From positions 1 through 64,000 of the forward strand of contig CAWAFI010000024.1 of NCBI GenBank assembly GCA_963781285.1: a stretch of DNA of 64,000 bases. Reading direction: 5' to 3'. Under the pieces are notes generated by a model. It saw only the letters and a list, made by a program, of their open reading frames with translations, was not told the origin of the DNA and did not search any database. The position numbers and the translations under genes were made by a program. Origin of the DNA: CAIWHR01 sp963781285. GTDB lineage: Bacteria > Pseudomonadota > Gammaproteobacteria > Burkholderiales > Casimicrobiaceae. The first letter of the stretch is position 1; each line of letters opens with the position of its first letter. This document shows positions 45,673 through 54,898 of the stretch, piece after piece.

Positions 45673-47213
45673 CGAAGCTCGCGGATTCCTTCGGGAATCA
45701 GCCACCGCTCGCCCACGCGGAAGATCACCCTCGATCAGCAATGCGAGGGCAGCAGCGGGAATGGCGCCGGCGAGCAACAGCGCATGATCGTTCAACGCGA
45801 GGCCGGTGACGATGCGTTCGCCGTAACCGCCCGCGCCGATGAACGCGGCGATCGTCGCGGTGCCGACGTTGATCACCGCGGAGGTTTTGATGCCGGCGAG
45901 AATCGTCGGTGCGGCGAGCGGCAGCTCGATCTTCGCGAGGATCGTGCCGGCTTCCATCCCCAGCGAACGCGCGGCATCCTTCATCCCCTTGCCGACTTGG
46001 ATCAGCGCGGCGTGCGTATTGCGGACGATAGGCAAGAGCGCGTACAGCGCAAGCGCGATGAACGCCGGCACCGCACCGATACGCCCCGTGACAGGAATGA
46101 GAAAGGCGAGCAGCGCGAGCGCCGGAATGGTCTGCACGACCCCGGAGGCACCGAGAATCACGCCGGCGGTCGCAGGACGCTTGGCGGCGAGGATGCCGAG
46201 CGGGATACCGACGGCGACACTTGCGGCCAGCGACAGGAACACGAGCGCCACCTGCTCGAGCGTGAGCCGCGCGAAATCCGGCCCGAAGAGCTTGTGCCAC
46301 AGATCGGCCGAACGCGACTGTGCCGTCGGCGCAGCGGCCGTCGCGATGCCGGCACGCTGGGCGAGGAAGCCCGCTGCGACCGCGGCAAAGTCCTTGCCCT
46401 CGAGCTCGGCAGCGGCGTTCATCCGGCGCATCGATGCGTCGTCGATGCTGCCTTCCAGCTGAGCGAGCGCACGCCACGTGCGCGGCAGCCGCTGCGGCAG
46501 GTCGGCGCGATACAGCAGCACGGCATCGTAGCGCGGAAAGTAGTTGCGATCGTCGGCGAGCACCGTGAGGCCGAACTTGTCGAGCTTGGCGTCGGTCGAG
46601 TAGATGTCGATCGCATCGACCTGGCGTTGTCCGATCGCCTCGTAGGCAAGGCCGTGATCGAGCCCGCGCGGCGTGTCGAACGGCAGGCCGTAGGCCCGCT
46701 TCAATCCGGGCCACCCATCGGCACGGCCGAGAAACTCCTGCGAGAGCCCGAGCTTGAGCTCCGGATGCGCGGCGAGATCGGACAGCCGTGCGATGCCCTT
46801 CGCGCGTGCATCGTCGGCGCGTACGGCAATGGCGTAGGTGTTGTTGAAGCCGAGCGGCACCGCGACGGCGAGCCCCATCGGCGCCAAGCGCGCGTTGAGC
46901 TCGGAGAGCGGCGGCACGGCATCGAGCTTGAGTATTTCCTTCGCGATCGTGCCCGTGTATTCGGGATAGGCGTCGATGTTGCCGCTCGTCAACGCGTTCA
47001 GCACGATCGCCGTGTTGCCGAGTCCCTTGCTGTGCGCAGCGCTCCCTTCGCCCGCTGCCTCTCCCGTCTGCTTGAGGATCTCGCCCAGGATGTACGACTC
47101 GGTGAAGCGTTTCGAGCCGACGCGAAGTCCCGCCTCGGCGATGCCACGCCCGCGCCGGCAAGGCAGACGGCGGCAAGAAGAAGCACAACGATCGGGGTCG
47201 GTCGCGTGGCCAT
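45669..47213 (-). pseudogene. Osmoprotectant ABC transporter, fused receptor-permease, two frame breaks
   Basis: A fusion of an OpuBC/OsmF-type receptor with a ProW-type permease. The signal peptide (TPIVVLLLAAVCLAGAGVA from the ATG at 47213) is one base out of frame with the mature part, which starts EAGLRVGSKRFTESYILGEI; the break is at about 47145. The receptor runs to about residue 290. The permease follows with LGASGVVQTIPALALLAFLI and the EAA-like KDAARSLGMEAGTILAKIEL. Near 45728 a second shift is needed to reach the natural end VGERWLIPEGIRELR. The net length is 514 codons. Its stop overlaps the dinB stop by four bases. Confidence 0.85.
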
Positions 47214-47741
47214 GGCTACGGCGTGGGGAGCTGCAACTGTTCCTCCGGCGCCAGCGGGCCGAGCATAACAATCTGCAATCGCAGGAAGAGCCTGGCCTCG
47301 GGCTCCGTCAGCAGCACGACTGTTCGCCATGCCACGATTCCTTGCTTGTGCGCCAGCGTTAGGGATGCCGTCCCTGCCTGTGCACGCTGCTCGCGACATC
47401 GGCGAGGCCGCGCCGGACTTCGCGACGCAGGCGGCGCTGGGGGAAAAGTGTACAGGTTTACGCGACGGCACTGCTTTCGATCGCGGTGTGCCACAACGCA
47501 CTGCCCGTCCCGGCGGCGCACCGCTCGGCTGCAGCGCGTGTGACGGGAAGCGGCGAAGGCATGGCCGCGCCCGTGCGCCGCGCCGACCGTCGCGGGTGGC
47601 GCGGCAAGGGAGCGTTGGGTTCGTGACCGCGGTCGCGCCGGGACCCGCAGGTCGGCGTTTGCGGTGCCCGGGCGCCGGACGGGCCTTCGCCGCTGGATGA
47701 CCCGCGGATCGTCATGCGAACCGGTGAAACGCCAAGCCTGA
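47214..47741. other. Intergenic, no supported gene
   Basis: About 530 bases. A leftward frame ends at 47216, two bases before the receptor-permease start, with the tail TEPEARLFLRLQIVMLGPLA. It could be the end of a lost upstream transporter gene, but it resembles no ATPase. Otherwise only GC-rich spurious frames are seen. Confidence 0.35.
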
Positions 47742-48728
47742 TCACCGTCGCCCTCTGGACCGCGGCTTCCTATTGCGGCGAACCGAAGCCATCGTCGAGC
47801 CCGACTCCCCGTTCCCTACCGTCCCGGCGCTCCGAGTCGGGATCGGCCGCTCTGCGGCAACCTCGTCACGCACCCACTGCCGGAATGCCGCAATTTTCGC
47901 GGTGTTAGCGAGCCGCGGCGGATAGACGAGGAAATACTTGCGTGGCGCCGGGACTACCGGCTCGAACAGCCGCACGAGCACGCCGTTGTGCAGGTCGTTG
48001 GCGAGCAGCGAGCTCCGCCCAAGGGCGATGCCCTGACCTTCGGCGGCGGCCTGCAGCATGTGCGACGAGTCGTTGAACATCGGTCCGCGCGCGGGCTCCG
48101 GCCAGTCGAGGCCCGCCGCCTCGAACCACGGCTTCCAGAATTCGTCCTCGCAGCGCAACAACGTGTGGCGCGCGAGATCCTGTGGAACGACCGGCAACTT
48201 TCCCTGCGCCAGGCGCGGGCTGCACACCGGGAACGAGATTTCGTCGAGCAGATGTTCGGCGATCAAACCCGGCCAATCGCCGAAGCCGTAGCGGATCGCG
48301 ACATCGGTATCGTCACGCTGGAAATCGGCGAGCGCGAGATTCGCGCGCACGTCGAGGTCGATGTCCGGATGCGCCGCAAGGAAGCGACCCATCCGCGGCA
48401 ACAGCCAGCGCGCGGCGAACGACGGCAGCACGCTGACGCGCAACTGACGCGGGTTCGCGTGCTCCGTCATCTCCCGTACCGCCGCGGCCAGCTCCGCAAA
48501 GGCGACGCGCACGCGATTCGCGAAGCGCTCACCCTCATCGGTCAGGCGAATGCCCCGGCCTGCACGCTCGACCAGCCGCACACCGAGGTCCGCTTCCAGT
48601 GCCTTGATCTGGTGGCTGATTGCTCCGTGGGTCAGATGCAGCATCGCCGCGGCCTTCGTCAGGCTGCGCGCGCTCGCTGCCGCTTCGAAGGCGCGCAACG
48701 CCTGCATCGGGGGAAGGCGCAGATCCAT
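47742..48728 (-). CDS. LysR-family regulator, GcvA-like
   Basis: A 328-residue regulator. The N-terminal winged HTH opens LPPMQALRAFEAAASARSLT and contains LHLTHGAISHQIKALEADLG with RLVERAGRGIRLTDEGERFA. The effector domain has VLPSFAARWLLPRMGRFLAA, VAIRYGFGDWPGL and GQGIALGRSSLLANDL, all typical of the GcvA subgroup. The basic tail after about residue 300 is extra. GGAGG sits five bases before the ATG. It is divergent from the gene at 48871, with a clear dyad in the shared promoter region. Confidence 0.93.
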   Translation of the reverse strand: MDLRLPPMQALRAFEAAASARSLTKAAAMLHLTHGAISHQIKALEADLGVRLVERAGRGIRLTDEGERFANRVRVAFAELAAAVREMTEHANPRQLRVSVLPSFAARWLLPRMGRFLAAHPDIDLDVRANLALADFQRDDTDVAIRYGFGDWPGLIAEHLLDEISFPVCSPRLAQGKLPVVPQDLARHTLLRCEDEFWKPWFEAAGLDWPEPARGPMFNDSSHMLQAAAEGQGIALGRSSLLANDLHNGVLVRLFEPVVPAPRKYFLVYPPRLANTAKIAAFRQWVRDEVAAERPIPTRSAGTVGNGESGSTMASVRRNRKPRSRGRR

Positions 48729-48744
48729 GCGAGCCTCCGTTATA

Positions 48745-48761
48745 TGTGAATTGCGCTCACA
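48745..48761. promoter_or_regulatory. Operator-like dyad upstream of the GcvA-like gene
   Basis: TGTGAATTGCGCTCACA is a perfect 5-bp-arm dyad (TGTGA/TCACA) with a seven-base centre, 17 bases before the LysR start. CRP sites have a six-base centre, so a LysR-type autoregulatory site is more likely. It overlaps the expected leader of the regulator gene. Confidence 0.5.
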
Positions 48762-48870
48762 TCATAGCCGCAAAACAAATCGCTTGTAGCGGCCCATCGT
48801 CGATCCTACACTGCCTCCCATAGTAAGAGAACAGCTCGGAACCACCGAATACTTCGACGCGGAGATTGTC

Positions 48871-49386
48871 ATGAGAATATCGCTCGCATTTGACCCCAGC
48901 GGCAACGCGGTCGACCGCACGGCGTTTGCGCGGTCCGCCGCCGCTACTCGCCGGTGCGCATCGCCACCACCGCAAACGCTTCCGGACCGCGGCGAGGATG
49001 TCGGGCTCGAAGCGCTGGGGCAGGTCCTGGCGGAGCCGCGCGGATTCCCTGCGCGCGTGGAAGCCGTCGGGAGCGATGTCCCGATGCACGCAATGACCGC
49101 CGAAGGCCGTCCTGCATCTCACCTCGGTATCTCCCGCTTCTTCGCCGCCAACCGCATCCAGCGTGCGGTCCTCGGGGGTCTCGACGCCGCGATCGTCGTC
49201 ATTCTCCTGGTCGGGTCGATGGCCGTGACGGGCCACCACCTCATCGGTGCCCTCGACGGGCTCGTCGGCGTGCACGACACAGCAGCGCAAGCGACGACGG
49301 CCTCCAGAGCGATGATTCCGCACGTCGCCGGGCGAGTCACGGACCCGGTCACCCCGAGCGCGCCGGTCCCCGGGCAAGGGAGCTGA
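48871..49386 (+). CDS. Hypothetical protein, 171 residues
   Basis: Supported mainly by GGAG six bases before the ATG and by its position divergent from the LysR gene. The first about 85 residues are polar. A hydrophobic stretch GLDAAIVVILLVGSMAVTGH follows, then a segment ending IPHVAGRVTDPVTPSAP. The next 60 bases downstream encode a diverged second copy of this ending in a new frame (MPHVAERVTNQITLSAGVHG), suggesting local duplication. No family is recognised. The opposite strand also has an open frame here, so confidence is limited. Confidence 0.4.
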   Translation: MRISLAFDPSGNAVDRTAFARSAAATRRCASPPPQTLPDRGEDVGLEALGQVLAEPRGFPARVEAVGSDVPMHAMTAEGRPASHLGISRFFAANRIQRAVLGGLDAAIVVILLVGSMAVTGHHLIGALDGLVGVHDTAAQATTASRAMIPHVAGRVTDPVTPSAPVPGQGS

Positions 49387-49560
49387 GCTGATGCCGCACG
49401 TCGCCGAGCGCGTGACGAACCAGATCACGTTGAGTGCCGGGGTTCACGGCCAAGGAACCGGACTTGTTTGGGGGATCGAAGCTGCAGCGCCGCCGCACGG
49501 GCCGCGCGTGCGACGCCGCCCGCTGCGTGGCAGTATGGCGGCTCACTTCCCCCAACGAGC

Positions 49561-51885
49561 ATGTCCGCAGAATCGCCCTATGCCCGCTTCGGCAGCGGCA
49601 AGTCCGTGCGCCGCGTCGAGGACGACGCCCTTCTCGCCGGCGCCGGCCGCTTTGCCGACGACGTGTCGGCGCCGGGTCAGGCGTACCTCCTTTTCCTGCG
49701 CTCGCCACATCCGCATGCGCGGATCGCGTCCGTCGACACGAAGGCAGCAGCGGCGATCCCGGGCGTCGTCGCCATCGTCACCGGTGAGGACCTGGTCCGC
49801 GCCGGTGTGAAGCCTATTCCGGCGTCGGCCGATTTCAAGCGCGGCGACGGGTCGCCAACCGCCTCGCCGCCGCATCACGCGCTCGCCGTCGGGGCCGTGC
49901 GCTTCGTCGGCGAAGCCGTGGCGGCGGTGATCGCGGAAACGCGCGACGCGGCGCGCGACGCCGTGGAGGCGATCGACGTCCGTTACGAACCGTTGCCAAT
50001 GGTCGCGGATCTCGCCGATGCGACCGCGCCGGGCGCGCTGCTCGTGTGGCCGGAGGCAACGGGAAACGTCGCCTGCGAACTGCGCCACGGCGATGCCGCC
50101 GCGACCGCTGCGGCGTTCGCAGAGGCTGCGCACGTCGTGACGCTCGATCTCGTCAACCAGCGCCTCGCGCCGTGCCCGATCGAGCCCCGCGCGACGCTTG
50201 CCGAATTCGATCCGGCCACCGATCGCACGACGTTGACTGTCAGCTGCCAGACGCCCACCGGATTGCGCGACGAATTGTGCGCATCGGTGCTGGGCATTCC
50301 GACCGACAAGGTACGCGTGCGCGTCGGCGATGTCGGCGGCGGGTTCGGGATGAAGACGACGCTCTACCCGGAAGACGTCGTCGCGGCGTACTGCACGCGC
50401 TCGCTCAAGCGGCCGATCAAGTGGTGCGCCGAACGCCTCGAGGAATTCCTCGCCGCGAGCCACGGGCGCGATCTCGCGAGCAAGGCGGAGCTGGCGCTCG
50501 ATGCGCAGGGGCGGATCCTTGCGCTGCGCGTGTCCTCGCGCGCGAATCTCGGCGCCTACGCGACGCCGGCGGGCGTGGTGATTCAGCTTATGATCGGGCC
50601 GTGGGTGGCGACTTCGATCTACGACATACGCACCATCGACATTCGCATCGAGGGCGTATTGACGCACACCGCGCCGACCGGACCGTACCGCGGTGCCGGC
50701 CGACCCGAGGCGATCTACATCATCGAACGGTTGATGGACGCGGCGGCGCGCCGGACCGGCATCGATCCGGTGGAATTGCGCCGGCGCAACATGATCCGGC
50801 CGCAGCAGATGCCGTACGTGAACGCGATGAACAAGACCTACGACACCGGCAAGTTCGAGGCGGTCATGGAGCAGGGGCTCGCCCTCGCCGACTGGGACGG
50901 CTTCGCCGCGCGCGCCGCCGCGGCGAAGGCGCGCGGCCGCCTGCGCGGGCGCGGCCTCGCGACGTTCATCGAATGGACCGGCGCCGATGCCTTCGAGGAG
51001 CGGGTGACGGTCACGGTGACCGGCGAGGGAGAGATCGAGATCTTCTCCGCCACGCAAGCGATGGGGCAAGGGCTCGCCACCACGTACGCGCAGCTCGCGG
51101 TCGACGTGTTCGGCGTGCCGATCGACAAGATCCGGATCGTTCAGGGCGATACCGACCGCGGCACCGGATTCGGCAGCGCCGGGTCGCGCTCGCTCTTCGT
51201 CGGCGGATCGGCGGTGCACGTCGCGGCCGAACGAACGGTCACGAAGGCGCGGGAGCTTGCGGCCACGGAGCTGGAGGCCGCCGCGAGCGACATCGAGTAC
51301 CGCGATGGGACCTTCCGTATCGGCGGCACCGACCGAACCATCGGGTTGTTCGATCTTGCACGCCGGCAGCCGCGCGAGCGGATCGTGCTCGACTCGGTGA
51401 GTTCCGTGGCGGACGCCACCTGGCCCAACGGCTGCCATGTCTGCGAAGTCGAGATCGATCCGGAGACCGGCGCCGTCGACGTCGTGGGCTACTGGTCCGT
51501 CAACGACGTCGGTCGCGTCGTCAATCCGATGATCGTCATCGGGCAGCTCGAAGGCGGCGCCGTGCAAGGCATCGGCCAGGCGCTGTGCGAGCAATACGTC
51601 TACGACCGCGCGTCAGGGCAGGCGCTGACCGCGAGCTTCCTCGACTACGCGCTGCCGCGCGCGGCGATGATCCGGCATTTCGAGATGGCGATGGACGAGT
51701 CGACGCCGTCGATCAACAATCCGCTGGGTGTCAAAGGGGTCGGGGAGCTCGGCACCATCGGCGCGACGCCGGCGACCGTCAACGCCGTGATCGACGCGCT
51801 CGCACGTGCAGGCCTCGGCGCACGCGCAGATACGCTGCAGATGCCGTTCACGGCCGAGCGCGTCTGGCGCGCGCTGCAGTCCTAG
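49561..51885 (+). CDS. Xanthine dehydrogenase-family molybdenum-binding subunit
   Basis: A 774-residue large subunit of a molybdenum hydroxylase (CoxL/aldehyde oxidase type). The a/b hammerhead domain (residues about 20-130) has RVEDDALLAGAGRFADDVSA and LRSPHPHARI. Molybdopterin-binding segments follow: SCQTPTGLRDELCA, VGDVGGGFGMKTTLYPEDVV, TAPTGPYRGAGRPEAIYIIE, ATQAMGQGLATTYAQLAVDV and the C-terminal GVKGVGELGTIGATPATVNA with the catalytic Glu. The iron-sulphur and FAD subunits normally encoded next to it are absent here, so they are encoded elsewhere or a different electron acceptor is used. Start at 49561 begins the domain. Confidence 0.92.
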   Translation: MSAESPYARFGSGKSVRRVEDDALLAGAGRFADDVSAPGQAYLLFLRSPHPHARIASVDTKAAAAIPGVVAIVTGEDLVRAGVKPIPASADFKRGDGSPTASPPHHALAVGAVRFVGEAVAAVIAETRDAARDAVEAIDVRYEPLPMVADLADATAPGALLVWPEATGNVACELRHGDAAATAAAFAEAAHVVTLDLVNQRLAPCPIEPRATLAEFDPATDRTTLTVSCQTPTGLRDELCASVLGIPTDKVRVRVGDVGGGFGMKTTLYPEDVVAAYCTRSLKRPIKWCAERLEEFLAASHGRDLASKAELALDAQGRILALRVSSRANLGAYATPAGVVIQLMIGPWVATSIYDIRTIDIRIEGVLTHTAPTGPYRGAGRPEAIYIIERLMDAAARRTGIDPVELRRRNMIRPQQMPYVNAMNKTYDTGKFEAVMEQGLALADWDGFAARAAAAKARGRLRGRGLATFIEWTGADAFEERVTVTVTGEGEIEIFSATQAMGQGLATTYAQLAVDVFGVPIDKIRIVQGDTDRGTGFGSAGSRSLFVGGSAVHVAAERTVTKARELAATELEAAASDIEYRDGTFRIGGTDRTIGLFDLARRQPRERIVLDSVSSVADATWPNGCHVCEVEIDPETGAVDVVGYWSVNDVGRVVNPMIVIGQLEGGAVQGIGQALCEQYVYDRASGQALTASFLDYALPRAAMIRHFEMAMDESTPSINNPLGVKGVGELGTIGATPATVNAVIDALARAGLGARADTLQMPFTAERVWRALQS

Positions 51886-51918
51886 CGGCGCGCACGGACG
51901 CCGCCGCCCCTTTTCGGC

Positions 51919-52719
51919 TCACTTCGCCTTGGCGACGTCGGTGAGCTGCTTCAGCGTGAACGTGTAGCTCGTCTTGTCGAGCGGTTTGTGGCAGGCGAGG
52001 CACTCGGCCTGGTTCACGCCGGGGCGCTGCTGTTTCGCTGGCGTGAACACCGCGTAGTTCCAGTTTTCGTTGCGCAGCATGTCCGGGATGTCCTTGCCCC
52101 AGCCGGCGTCGCGCGCCATCGCCGAATAAGAGATGAGCTGGTCCGGGGCGAAGAAGCCGTCGCTTCCCATCACCGGTTTCTGGTCGGCGTCGAGCTTGGC
52201 CGAGTAGAACTCGGCGAGCAGCACCGAGCCGTCGGGCAACGGTTTGCCCGCCTTCGCCGCCTGCAACGCGGTGTCGTTGGCGAAGTAGTAACGCACCTGC
52301 TTCGTTTCCGGGAAATTGATCGTGTGGTACCTGGTGAACGTCGCCTTGTAGTTTTCGGGGAAAGCGACGCCGGATTTGGCGAGGTTGGGCAGGAAATCCG
52401 ACTTGGCCATGCTGGCGGCACCCTGCTGAGCGGCGAAATGTGCGGCGAGATTGGCGATGTCGTCGCTCGAAAGCTGCGCTGCGATCGCGTTCATGATCGC
52501 GTTCTTGCGCGTCCCGCCCTTGAGCGCGTTCAACTGCAGCTCGATGTACCGGGCCTTCTGCCCCGCGAGATTGGGAATGGCGTCGCTGACGCTGACGCCG
52601 AGGGCGCCGTGGCAAGCGGCGCACACCGTGGCAGCCTTCGCCTTGCCGGCTTCGATATCCGCCGCGCACGCGACGGAAACACCTGCAAACGTCAGCAGCA
52701 CACCTGTCAGAATTCGCAT
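51919..52719 (-). CDS. Cytochrome c-cytochrome P460 fusion protein
   Basis: A 266-residue exported haem protein. The signal peptide (1-20) is followed by a cytochrome c domain with haem motif CAACH (33-37) and the c553-like IPNLAGQKARYIELQLNALK. The C-terminal half resembles cytochrome P460: FTRYHTINFPETKQVRYYFA, GKPLPDGSVLLAEFYSAKLD, and a second haem motif CLACH near residues 240-244, followed by KPLDKTSYTFTLKQL. P460 proteins oxidise hydroxylamine or related species, although many homologues have no known substrate. AAGGAGGAATCCC precedes the ATG. It converges with the molybdo-subunit gene (34 bases apart). Confidence 0.88.
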   Translation of the reverse strand: MRILTGVLLTFAGVSVACAADIEAGKAKAATVCAACHGALGVSVSDAIPNLAGQKARYIELQLNALKGGTRKNAIMNAIAAQLSSDDIANLAAHFAAQQGAASMAKSDFLPNLAKSGVAFPENYKATFTRYHTINFPETKQVRYYFANDTALQAAKAGKPLPDGSVLLAEFYSAKLDADQKPVMGSDGFFAPDQLISYSAMARDAGWGKDIPDMLRNENWNYAVFTPAKQQRPGVNQAECLACHKPLDKTSYTFTLKQLTDVAKAK

Positions 52720-52877
52720 GGGATTCCTCCTTCAAGGCTCGATCGTACCCGGAAAGGGTAACAGGGGCAGCGGCCCTTGCATTCCCGTCTTGCATTTTCG
52801 GTAAACGCCGCACCGACGTCCACCGTTATAGGCTTCGTGTCGCTGGTGTCGGAGCGACCGATCTGAGGAGCCTCCAC

Positions 52878-53384
52878 ATGCGGCATTGTGCGGCGCTATT
52901 CGCGCTCTGCATATACCTGCTGGCGTCCGCCGCAGGCGCGCAGCAGCGGGCGGTCGCCAATCCGGCGATCGACATGTCGGGATATCTGCAGATTGCGGCG
53001 GCAGCGGCGGCGCATCGCGACACGCGGCGGCTGTCCGAACAGGAATTCCTCCACCTCGCCCGCGAGCCCAGCACGATCGTGCTCGATGCGCGCAGCCGGG
53101 AAAAGTATGACGAGCTGCACGTTGCCGGTGCCGTCAACTTGAGCTTTCCCGACATCGCCGTCGATTCGCTGCGGCGAACGATTCCCGATCCGTCCACCCG
53201 GATCCTGATCTACTGCAACAACAACTTCCGCAATGCCGAGGGACCGTTTCCCTCGAAACTGCCCGCCGCGTCGCTCAACCTTTCCACGTACATCGCGCTC
53301 TACACTTACGGCTACCGCAACATCTACGAATTGGGCCCGCAGCTCGATCCGGAGCGCTCGCAGCTCCCTTTCGAACGACGGTAG
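52878..53384 (+). CDS. Periplasmic rhodanese-like protein
   Basis: A 168-residue exported single-domain rhodanese. The signal peptide (about 1-22) ends at AAGAQ. The rhodanese fold shows STIVLDARSREKYDELHVAG, AVNLSFPDI and the active-site loop ILIYCNNNFRNAEG, in which Cys is the sulphur acceptor. The loop is longer than in classical sulphurtransferases. GAGGAG lies eight bases before the ATG. It is divergent from the cytochrome c-P460 gene, so both may respond to the same intergenic signals. Confidence 0.88.
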   Translation: MRHCAALFALCIYLLASAAGAQQRAVANPAIDMSGYLQIAAAAAAHRDTRRLSEQEFLHLAREPSTIVLDARSREKYDELHVAGAVNLSFPDIAVDSLRRTIPDPSTRILIYCNNNFRNAEGPFPSKLPAASLNLSTYIALYTYGYRNIYELGPQLDPERSQLPFERR

Positions 53385-53392
53385 AGGGCAAA

Positions 53393-53433
53393 GGAACCTC
53401 TAAGCAAGTCCCACGCGATTGCTTAGAGGTTCC
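53393..53433. repeat. Perfect 15-bp-stem palindrome between convergent genes
   Basis: GGAACCTCTAAGCAA (53393-53407) and its exact complement (53419-53433) flank an 11-base loop. It fills almost the whole gap between the convergent rhodanese and amidase genes. It has no strong T tract, so it is a REP-like or bidirectional terminator-like palindrome. Confidence 0.65.
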
Positions 53434-54837
53434 CTACGTCTTCGGCCGCCGCAAATGCCAGTCGGTGGCGGCCTGGAACGCGCGCCCGATCCGGATTACG
53501 GTGGCTTCGGCGAACGGCGCGCCGAGCAGTTGCACGCCGATCGGCAGATCGTCCGCCGACAATCCCGCCGGCAGCGACAGCGCGCACGCGCCGAGGTAGT
53601 TGGCGGCGCGCGTCCACGTCGCGAGCGGCGTCGAGGACTCGTCGACGTCCGCAATTGGCGTCGCGGTGATCGGCAGCGTGGGTGTAAGCAGCGCATCGCG
53701 GCCGCGCATCCAGTCGGCGAACCGCGCCGCCGTCCGGCGCCGCGCGGCGAGCTCATCGATGTAATCGGCGGCGCCGATGGACTTGCCGGCGAGCGTGCGC
53801 TTGCGCACCCACGGGTCGATCGTCAGCGCTTCGTCCTCGATGTACGCGCGATGCACCGCGTACGCCTCGGCGGCGATGATCCGGCCGTTGCGCACCATCA
53901 GGTCGTCGAAATCGAGGGGGAAGGGTTCTTCGGCAATGCTCGCGCCGAGGTCGCGCAGCACCTTCAGCGCGGCGTTGCGTGCGCGCACGACGTCCGGCAG
54001 CGTGCACGCGGGAAACTGTTCGCTTGCGAGCGCCGTAATCCGCATTCCGCGAAGGTCCGCATCGCCCGCGAGCGCGGTCACGGGGTCGAAAAGGGGAGCG
54101 GTGAGCGTCGCGGGATCGCGCGGATCGGGGCCGGCCATCGCGGCGAGGAGCAACGCGGCATCGTCGACCGTGTGCGTGAGCGGCCCAATGGAATCTAGCG
54201 TGGTCGCGAGCGGCACCGCGCCATGGAGGCTCACGAGACCGTAGGTCGGCTTGAGCCCCGTCAGGCCGCAGAGTGCTGCCGGAATGCGGATCGAGCCGCC
54301 GGTGTCGGAGCCGATCGCCGCGGGCGCAAGGCCGGCGGCGACGGCCACCGCGGCGCCGCTCGACGAGCCGCCCGCCACGCGGTGCGTCGTCAGGTCCCAT
54401 GGATTCCACGGCGCGCCCATCGGCTCGTTGCGGCCCCAGCCTCCGAACGCGAATTCGACCATGTGCGTCTTGCCGAGCGGGATCATCCCGGCGGTGACGA
54501 GAAGCTCGACCGCGGTCGCCGTGTGGTCCGAGATGCGTCCCAACCAGCTCTTCGAACCGGCGGTCGTCTGGCGCCCCGCGACGTGCAGCAGGTCCTTGAG
54601 CGCGATTGGCAGCCCGTGCAATGGACCGCATTTGATGCCGGACCGGCGCTCGCGGTCGGCGGCATTGGCGCGGGCGAGCGCCTCGTCACGCCAGACGTCG
54701 ATGAACGCATGCAGGTGGGGGTCCAGCGCGTCGATCCGCGCGAGGCATGCCGCGACGATCTCGTGCGAATTCGTTTCACCCTCGGCGAGGTGGCGTGCGA
54801 GGTGGGTCAGCGACAGGAATGGAAGGTCGGTGGACAT
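53434..54837 (-). CDS. Amidase signature family protein
   Basis: A 467-residue amidase with the Ser-cisSer-Lys triad of the family. The Lys lies in LHGLPIALKDLLHVAGRQTT, the cis-Ser in HRVAGGSSSGAAVAVAAGL and the nucleophilic Ser in AIGSDTGGSIRIPAALCGLT. The C-terminus with LLTPTLPITATPI and SLPAGLSADDLPIGVQLLGA fits GatA/AtzF-like enzymes. No gatB/gatC genes are adjacent, so it is probably a catabolic amidase with unknown substrate rather than the aminoacyl-tRNA amidotransferase. Confidence 0.92.
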   Translation of the reverse strand: MSTDLPFLSLTHLARHLAEGETNSHEIVAACLARIDALDPHLHAFIDVWRDEALARANAADRERRSGIKCGPLHGLPIALKDLLHVAGRQTTAGSKSWLGRISDHTATAVELLVTAGMIPLGKTHMVEFAFGGWGRNEPMGAPWNPWDLTTHRVAGGSSSGAAVAVAAGLAPAAIGSDTGGSIRIPAALCGLTGLKPTYGLVSLHGAVPLATTLDSIGPLTHTVDDAALLLAAMAGPDPRDPATLTAPLFDPVTALAGDADLRGMRITALASEQFPACTLPDVVRARNAALKVLRDLGASIAEEPFPLDFDDLMVRNGRIIAAEAYAVHRAYIEDEALTIDPWVRKRTLAGKSIGAADYIDELAARRRTAARFADWMRGRDALLTPTLPITATPIADVDESSTPLATWTRAANYLGACALSLPAGLSADDLPIGVQLLGAPFAEATVIRIGRAFQAATDWHLRRPKT

Positions 54838-54898
54838 GGCACGGGTCGGAGCGCAGGGGTCATCGACAGTACCGCGTTTGGATCCGTTCGGCCGTGGG

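Noticed and set aside
47216..47521. Leftward frame ending two bases before the receptor-permease start
   Set aside because: Considered as a transporter ATPase remnant, but no Walker or signature motif is visible.
48745..48761. CRP binding site
   Set aside because: The half-sites match but the centre is seven rather than six bases.
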